Assembly: GCA_963573305.1 (NCBI GenBank) | Contig: OY754334.1 | Span: 33,349,614-33,413,613 of the forward strand | Origin: Pyrrhosoma nymphula | Lineage: Eukaryota; Arthropoda; Insecta; Odonata; Coenagrionidae | Reading direction: 5' to 3' | DNA length: 64,000 nt | Shown here: in pieces, positions 57,200 through 64,000 of the stretch | Layout of the letters: each line of letters starts with the position of its first letter | Numbering within the stretch: the stretch's first letter is position 1 | Made by a program: the position numbers and the translations under genes | The notes under the pieces: generated by a model | The model's database searches: none | The model's input: only the letters and a program-made list of their open reading frames with translations | Told to the model about the DNA's origin: nothing

Positions 57200-60100
57200 C
57201 AGCGCGAAAGGGTTAAATACACTCATAAGCATCAATGATTGCTCGAATTTTTTAATGCTGGTTATGTCGAGTGTTGGCAAACAGGATCAGGATTAATCCA
57301 TTGTTGATTTTTCACTAGATTATGATAAATTAATTTTATCAAAGCGTAAAACTTTATGAGAATTGACGGAAATAGTGATCGAAATCTAGTCGTGTTTTAT
57401 ACACTTGCCGAATCTTTGTCATCATTATGTGTACTAGTATTGTGTACTAGTACTAGTGAATGAGCCGTATAATTGCGATGCACTGAGAATCACATAACGT
57501 GGAAGTTGACTTTTTGTCTTGTTTTGTATAGCCTGACCTTTTCGAGTTACGTTGAAATGAATCCTTTGTATGTATTCTCCCTCTTGATGTAAGGGAAGGA
57601 ATCACTGTTCTAGAGTTGTTTTTTGTCAAAACAAGTGTGAGGGATTTTCTTTTAAAATGTAGTTAGTTGCAGAGACAAAAGTTCTCTTTGTGTCAACGTA
57701 AAAAATATATGGAAAGGTAGAGGCAGTTCTTGTGGACGGATTTCATTTTGCTGAACTCTCTATTATTTAAAAAAATGAAAATGCACGGAAGCATCTGCTC
57801 TCGGCAGAATCGATGTGGCTAATTGTTTATTTTACTTATAGTAGTACTGAGCTCAAACCAAATTCTGATTATTTTTCATTGCTTCTCACTTGATATCGTT
57901 TTAACCAAAGCCGATATCTCTTCTGTGAATTCATTTTACCCTGTTTACTCGTGTGTTCCGTTTGTATACAACTATTTATTTATATTGAGGAAGTTAGGTC
58001 AGAAGACAGGCCATGTATTTTATTGACTCTATTAATATCCAAGGATAATACTTCTGAAGAGATTACAATTAAGTAATACCCGCTTAAAGGAGAATGTAAG
58101 GAACTGGAAAAATAGGTTAAATAATTTAATGAATGTGTACTAATATTCTACATTTTCACCTAGTTTTAATTTCCGCAATGAATTAGGCTTCAATGATGCC
58201 TATAATTTCTTAGTGAATTACAATATAACATTAGACACTACATATTTCATTGAATTAAATGGACCGTATTTGCCGAATGTGGTTTTCTACTTTGACATCA
58301 TGTTGATTAAAGGAAACTTCTTAGTCCTTGTTGGTGCCAGCTAGTCAACCTTTAATCCTTGTTCATTCTGTTCATCATCTATACTATAATAATCACCGAT
58401 GTGTATATATATGTCAGTAACTTTCCATAAGAAATACACGTGAAGCTGAATCTTCATTTGGCTGCAGAACTTTTCTTATTTGCAAATTTAAATTAGAAAT
58501 TGTGGTTTTCTGTTATTAAGAAAGGAACCAATCGAAAGAAAATAAAATAAAGAATTTTATTCTTTCAATTGAATTTGGCATTTCGGTCGAAATTCCGAAA
58601 TTTGCTAAAATGTAACGATTTTTCGCAATATTTTAGCGTTTATGAGCCATCGTCCCGATAACGACCATACTTATTGTTTAGGTCGAGATTCCGTGTACAT
58701 CCACTAACTCAATTATTCTTTGCACTAAATAAGATATGAACGGTTTATTACAATGTATTAGTGTTGGTTTTTTCCCTTCCCGTTGATATTCAACGGGCAC
58801 CTTCTCTTGTCTTTATCATAATGAGTAAAGTAAGCTAAGCTCACTCAAGGCCTTGAGAAGTTTGCAATGCAACACGTTAAAATTCGAACATAAAGATTTT
58901 TTCCTGCATGTGATTAATAATGCTTCATGTAGTATTTGAGAAATAGTACCAGATTGGCTGATCCACCTTTGTCAGTATCTCGAACCGCCTTTCGTTCATC
59001 ATTACTCCTCGCGTCAAGGTCTCAGTATGTTTCTACGTTATCTTTTTCTCTTTCAGGCTCCTTTTATCACTTTGATGATTTCTATATCTGACCAAATGCC
59101 GACTTTATTCTCAGCATATTGCTCCAAAAAGCTTCACTAGTGGGTTTTTAACCTCACTCCCAAGAATTTCCGTCCCTTTTTCCCAATCTCACGGCTGCCC
59201 CCCACACTGTAATACGAGAACTTTATTCCGAAAGGGCACATTCCTTTTGCCACATCCCAAACTCTCTTCTCACATCCTCTCTCTCCTAGCGTTCGACTTT
59301 CCTTTGACGAGCACCCAAAACCCATAAATCTTATCAAAGACAATCCCCAGTTTTTCTTTGCCCGCCGATTAATTCCTCCCTTTAATGATGCTGCAGTCTC
59401 TTATGGTCTTGGTCTTTCTCGATTTTCTAAGGGTTTTGTTCCTGTTTCGTTCCTTTTCTCTTTTGGTATCATTTAATCTTTCTGCGAATGAAGGTAATGG
59501 ACTTCATGTGAAGTTTTGTGCTGTTAATTAGCGACCTCATCAGATTACTTGGAGTTTTAATCTGCGCGACTGCTCTATGTACGTGTGTACTTTGGTTGTG
59601 CCAGGATATTTCATGGTAGAAAGAAATGCATTGCAGAAAATGTTGGATTTTAAATTTTCGGATTAATATCGCTATTTATGATGACGCCATCATGTATGAT
59701 GCCGATTTTGATGACTTTTTAATGTATTTATTTCTTTGGTTCATTACGTCTTAAGAATGATACATATTTGAATCCTGTTTCACGACTCTCATTACTTTTG
59801 GGAATACACTACTCTGCACAGAAAACCTTTGAACTAAAGAATTAGCGGTGCTAGTATAGGTAAAGAGCGTTCGTGTGGGCACTCCTTATTAGTTATTCTC
59901 GTCATCTCCCAATCACTTTATTTCTACTGTCATCGTGAAAATAAGATGATTCACAAGATTTTAATCGTGATTATTATTTTAAACATACGGGGTTATGGAG
60001 AAAGAACTACTTTCTCCTAACAGTTTCAAACTCTTACTCCATTTGATGTGTCAGTTTTTAGTTTTTGTATAGGTACAAACGGTGATTTTTTAGGTATACA

Positions 60101-60320
60101 TCACAATACACTTATCCCTGAGTTAAATGAAGTTGTTTCACAGATCGTTGATTTGAAACTGATCCTAGGATCAAACCATTGATCGATATAGGAAGATTTG
60201 TACAACGAGAATGAAAAAAGTTATGTTAAATATAATCGGTAGACCCTATTGAGATGCAATTTCGGCTATGGACCATGTAAGTGTGGTTACAATTTCATTG
60301 AAAGTAAGCATTTCGATGTT
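57200..60320. other. No gene recognised
   Basis: AT-rich. A C/T-rich patch at 59150-59330 carries a composition-driven minus-strand open frame. The hairpin at 58779 is noted separately. Confidence 0.4.
58779..58797. repeat. Short hairpin, shared with 6309-6327
   Basis: CCCGTTGATATTCAACGGG followed by CACCTTC. The partner at 6309 reads CCCGTTGAATTTCAACGGG followed by TACCTTC. Confidence 0.5.
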
Positions 60321-60324
60321 TTCC

Positions 60325-60545
60325 ATTCACCTTCATTCCTTTTATTCCCATTTATTGAGGTTCTTAACTGCTTCTTCCAGGGAAATATTAAAAGGTTGCG
60401 TCCTTGTCTAACACCCTTGTTTATTCTACCTCCTATTTTTTTCAGTCCTTCATTCTCATAGTTGCTGACTTATTTCCTATAGTGTGCGATAGTAAGTGAA
60501 TAATAATCGTAGGCCTCCATTTCCTTGATTACAATTTTTATACAC
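60325..60545 (-). pseudogene. RTE-like RT core fragment (minus strand)
   Basis: The minus strand gives KKIGGRINKGVRQGRNLFNI followed by SLEEAVKNLNKWE. It matches the GVRQGC.LSPLLFNIYLEEAV loop, which precedes the FADD box, with about four codons deleted after GRNL. Upstream text (YENEGL) is weakly consistent. FADD is not found downstream. A short, heavily decayed piece. Confidence 0.6.
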
Positions 60546-60869
60546 CGTAATGTTTTTCCCTTACAATCAGTATTAACTATAGTAACGAAGTTGATGGATG
60601 TATGCGCTGTTTGTCATGCAAAAAGTCGAATGAAACTGAAGGCAGTCGACTGTTGCCGACGGACTTCTAATTTGACGTGAATCGTGTTGCGAAAACATGG
60701 GCGTGAACCTCATCCACGGTTAACTTTACAAGTTGATGGCATTCTTACTCCGACTATTATTTCATGATATAATTGTAATTACTTGCCCTACAATTACTGT
60801 CTCAGGGCATTTAGATGGAGCAATGACGAACGAAACTCAAAATGTGGATTAAATTAGCGAAACGAGCAC

Positions 60870-60985
60870 GATGCCGCCAAAACGATTTATTATACTGGAA
60901 TGTTTGAAACACCAGTATTCGGCATGAGTTTCCTTACATATCATTCTCATATAGGTCAATTAATTTTTTTCGTCTTCCATCCTCA
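60870..60985. repeat. Partial relative of the 50642 TIR element
   Basis: AAAACGATTTATTAT at about 60881 and ATATAGGTCAATTAATTT at about 60951 both recur around the element at 50642. The first lies just outside its left arm (50591), the second in its right arm. The sequences between differ, so this is a diverged or chimeric copy. Confidence 0.4.
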
Positions 60986-61689
60986 CGTTTTAATTTGTAT
61001 AACTTCCAATATTCTAGCATATTTTCGGTAATTCCTGCTTCATTTTGGGATGCATATTAGGCCCTTATTCCGACGGGCGTCTTGAGGCTGAAATGGAACA
61101 CGCGCAAAACTATTGTCAGCAGATACAAACAACGCGATGAATTCCCGAAAAAATGCATGAATTCCCGTCTCAACGCCGGGGAAACCTACCATTGAGCAGC
61201 CCATTAATATTTTTTCACCTCTTTGAATCAAGTCCATTGTTTTGAAACTGTAATTATCCACGCTCATCTGAAATCAATACCAATATTTTCGTTTGGTATT
61301 TAAATCTCTCTCATTTTAAATTGCTCTTTAGCTAGAAAAAGTCTACTAATTTTCTTAGTTCTATGGAAATATATTAGACGAAAATGCCGTAACTAGTAAT
61401 GTGTTTTTTCTACCAACTCCTTATTACGCTCGAAATCAAATTACTTTCACATTATCTTGATACATCTTCATCATATGTGTAATCCATGTTTATCTATCTC
61501 GGAAAATACTGCAACAGTTCTCGTGCCCATTAATTAATGTGATTCATCAATATTCCTGCGAGTTGTGGCTTTATATCGATTGATTAATCGCTACACCGAG
61601 GTGTCTAAGAGATATAATTATGTATAATGCACCTTCTCCACCTCCTCTGCAAATTTTGCATACTTACCCGATCTGTTTTTTGTTTTTGT

Positions 61690-61740
61690 TCCTGATGATG
61701 ATGCATTGCATCGAAACCGTGATCGTCATAAATTTTATCT
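61690..61740 (+). repeat. PLE-like pLTR motif
   Basis: CCTGATGATGATGCATTGCA then TCGAAACCGTGATCGTC: CTGATGA, one base, the stem GATGC-ATT-GCATC, then GAAAC. The same shape is seen in the PLE arms. No coding part is adjacent. Confidence 0.5.
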
Positions 61741-62139
61741 GGTGGAAAATTGCCATTTCTGTGCTTCATTATTGCACCTCAGTTTATTAAACTTCTTTAA
61801 CAACTAACACATTCGATTAGTTACACTTACAGAATATAGGTACATAAAAACTGTCTGAATTGGTTATCTAAGCGTTCCACCTCAAGCACTAAAGGTGAAA
61901 CAATAAAGTTTTGAAAAGTTGGAAAGAGAAGGAAAGTGACATTTAAATGGCCAATTCTTCATAAAACATTTAATATTAATTAGACTCGCGTTTGGAAACA
62001 TATCTTAGTTACACTCTACAGATATTGTCTTCATTTATATTAAAAGCATACTCAAAACCATGTGTAAATAAACCCACATTTTTCATCCTTGGAATGTTTT
62101 TCATTTGTTTTTTTTTTGTATTCTACTTGGCCGTAATAT

Positions 62140-63185
62140 GCAACTCAAGCCGCTCTCCTTCCTTAGCGTTATTATTTTCGAAACAAAGGGTGGCCCTCAC
62201 ATCTTCGCCCATGCACATGCCCCTCCCTCATGCTCAGTCTTTTCTCTCACTCCTACTCGATATGTGTATGGATGCTCTAGTTGCTCCTCCAATTTCTGCG
62301 TCATTCTCCTCGTCGAAAAGCGCAGCATCTATCTCGCTCTAACAGTGCATCCCAAGGGCACGAGACTCTCAAGCCAACCACACATCGTGCCCTCCCGCTC
62401 CTCTTCGTCCTCCTTCGTCCGCCTGACCTTTTCTCCACACCCCGTCAGCCGAACCATACGCCCTCCCATTTGCCCAGAGCACGTACTCCCCCGTCTCATT
62501 TCTCCGGCACGGCTTCATATCTCCAGCGGAAAATATCCCCCGCGTCCTCCCGTTCACTCCCACCCGCCCCCAGCCTCCAGAATCTCTCCCTCATCACTTC
62601 CCAAACCGAGTCTCCTCTCCTTCCCATTGTCTCCATCGGAATCTTCTCTTCCCCCTTTCCTTCCCATCCGCCCCTTTCTTTCCCACACTCCACGTCCTCC
62701 CTCATCTCGTGCATTGCCACGGGAATTATGGCCGCTTTCCCTTCCTGTAATCTTCTCCTCCCTTTTCGCCTCCTCGGCGTCTGTCTAATCTTTGTCCCGT
62801 CCCTTCTCCGGCCACCAATCCCGCTCAGCTCGTTCTCCTTCTGCGGATTCCGTGCCTCAATTTTATTTTTTTGTTGTATTCCGGATGCCGTCATCGGTTT
62901 GACGACGCCTTTGGTATCCAAGCAACCATGGTCCAATGTTCCCTCACGGTCCACCCGGTCCGTTGTGTCGCCCAAGCTCTCTCTCTTTTTCTCATCTTCC
63001 ATTCTTCTCATATTCCATTCTTCTCATCTTCCTTCTCATCACTACTCTTCTTTCCTCCGTGGGTTGGAACCGCGGAATATGCGGAGAAAGGATTCCGGGC
63101 ATGAGGGAATTGCCGCCCGTTCTTCGGGAATATTTCCGAATTTTCGTCCCGAATCCCGGGAACAGTTGTTCGAGAAACGATGAAT
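62140..63185. other. Long pyrimidine-rich block
   Basis: C/T-rich on + for about 1 kb. The overlapping open frames (62281-63183 plus, 300 codons from a non-ATG start; 62496-63011 minus, 171 codons; 62105-62788 plus) are open in several frames at once. Their products are Ser/Pro/Leu-rich or Arg/Glu/Gly-rich with no domain, as expected for skewed composition. At 63060-63175 the composition changes to a patch rich in TTCGGGAA/TTCCGAA-like words. Confidence 0.5.
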
Positions 63186-63574
63186 TTGGTCTCTGATGGC
63201 AATACTAGTCATAAGTGTGTTAATATTTTTATTAAAAAAACTCCAGTGTAATATGTTCGAATTTGTTTGCAGAAGATTCATACGATAATATGTGGAATTT
63301 GAATATGATGAACAAATAAGATAATTGAAATTATCCACAATTGAAGAAATGTTAGTTACGATCTAGGTCTCAATCCAATCAAGGCATCTATAGAAAGATA
63401 ATCCGAATATAATGTACCTAATAATATTCAAATATGGGTAGTAATTTAAGTTTTATGTATTTATTTGAGGAGCATTGCAAATATTTTATTTAACTATAAA
63501 ATTTGGTTGTTTGGATGGCTCGAGGAGGTGACTGGCCTCTGAGATCGTTGAGCTATTGAGTACAGGTGGGTAGG

Positions 63575-63885
63575 TTGGCATGGGAAGGGGCATTTTGGGA
63601 ATGGAGGAAGGGTGGAGAGAAACCCGGCGTAGGAATAAGCGTGCTCGGAACATAAGGTGCTAAGGGTACCACAGGGTAACGTTTCTTGTATGGTAACGTC
63701 TTATCTGGCGGACGGAGTGCTGCACTTGAATTACCCTCCATAGAGCACTCGTATGGATCGGTATTTAATCTTAAAAATTTCCTCCACGGTCAGGGTTCAA
63801 ACCAGGGTCAACGCTCAGCCCAAGTCATTAACCCGATCTGAGTAAGCGATGCACCGGTCATTAAAATTCCGGTCGACTCCTATTT
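63575..63885 (-). repeat. SINE copy (family 3), near full length (minus strand)
   Basis: Minus strand: a tRNA-like head GCATCGCTTACTCAGATCGG, ACTTGGGCTGAGCG and B-box-like GGTTTGAACCC, then a body with GACGTTACC, CCCTGTGGTACCCTTAGCAC, and CCTACGCCGGGTTTCTCTCC. The latter words match the copies at 45545 and 18395. The 62-codon minus-strand frame here (63553-63741) is the SINE body being read through. Confidence 0.6.
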
Positions 63886-64000
63886 AGGAATTTCTGCATC
63901 GTCATACTTCATTTTGCTTCAACCTTTTACAGGAGCGTCCCCATCACTCTGTAAGTTTTTTGCGTGCCTAGTCCACGTTCCCCATTAAATTATCTGATTG

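Noticed and set aside
62496..63011. 171-codon minus-strand open frame
   Set aside because: Arg/Glu/Gly-rich translation of purine-rich DNA, a shadow of composition.
62281..63183. 300-codon plus-strand open frame
   Set aside because: It lies in a 1-kb C/T-skewed block where several frames on both strands are open. It starts at a non-ATG codon, and its product is low-complexity with no domain.
1..64000. CRISPR array, operons, prophage or bacterial features
   Set aside because: No regularly spaced identical repeats, no tightly packed genes with ribosome binding sites. The content is that of an animal genome.

Overview
The window looks like gene-free euchromatin from a repeat-rich arthropod genome, most likely an insect. 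It is AT-rich, has no operon-like packing, no long conserved open frame and no recognisable host exon. What can be recognised is almost entirely the debris of mobile elements: non-LTR retrotransposon reverse transcriptases (RTE/Bov-B-like and CR1/Jockey-like), a Penelope-like element with its GIY-YIG nuclease, a piggyBac transposase, tRNA-headed SINEs, a 5S rRNA-derived copy, and several short elements with terminal inverted repeats (TIRs). The insect call rests on this mix and on the style of the RT C-termini. It is an inference, not a species identification.

Layout. 1-6.5 kb: a SINE, a pyrimidine-rich block, a degenerate ATGCGATGTAAT-type simple-sequence field, and a Helitron-like fragment. 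6.5-7.8 kb: a Penelope-like insertion whose two long-repeat arms are inverted and identical, followed directly by a decayed CR1/Jockey-like RT. 12.1-12.6 kb: the C-terminal part of an RTE-like RT. 26-28 kb: a cluster of four palindromic or TIR elements. 29.6-30.8 kb: a piggyBac transposase remnant split by a SINE and ending at a TTAA site. 34.3-35.6 kb: one RTE-like RT remnant broken by two later insertions, one of them with a clean 9-bp target-site duplication that splits the old reading frame. 40.5 kb: a CR1/Jockey-like tail. 43.5-44.7 kb: a diverged tandem repeat of about 200 bp with a foldback inserted in it. 50-52 kb: a TIR element, one open segment with coding-like codon phase, and a full-length 5S rRNA-like copy. 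53-55.4 kb and 60.4 kb: three RT remnants on the minus strand. 56.1-56.6 kb: a long foldback and a SINE-like piece. 62-63.9 kb: a pyrimidine-rich block and a minus-strand SINE.

Nothing here works as a pathway. The order of insertion can be read in places: piggyBac before SINE, and RTE before its two guests. Every RT and transposase remnant seen carries stops or frameshifts, so they are molecular fossils. Only the Penelope-like copy has an intact open frame for its C-terminal domain and 100% identical arms, so it is the youngest-looking insertion. Most other open frames in the window are unrecognised and probably chance. The longest lie in strand-asymmetric low-complexity DNA, where stop codons are rare.
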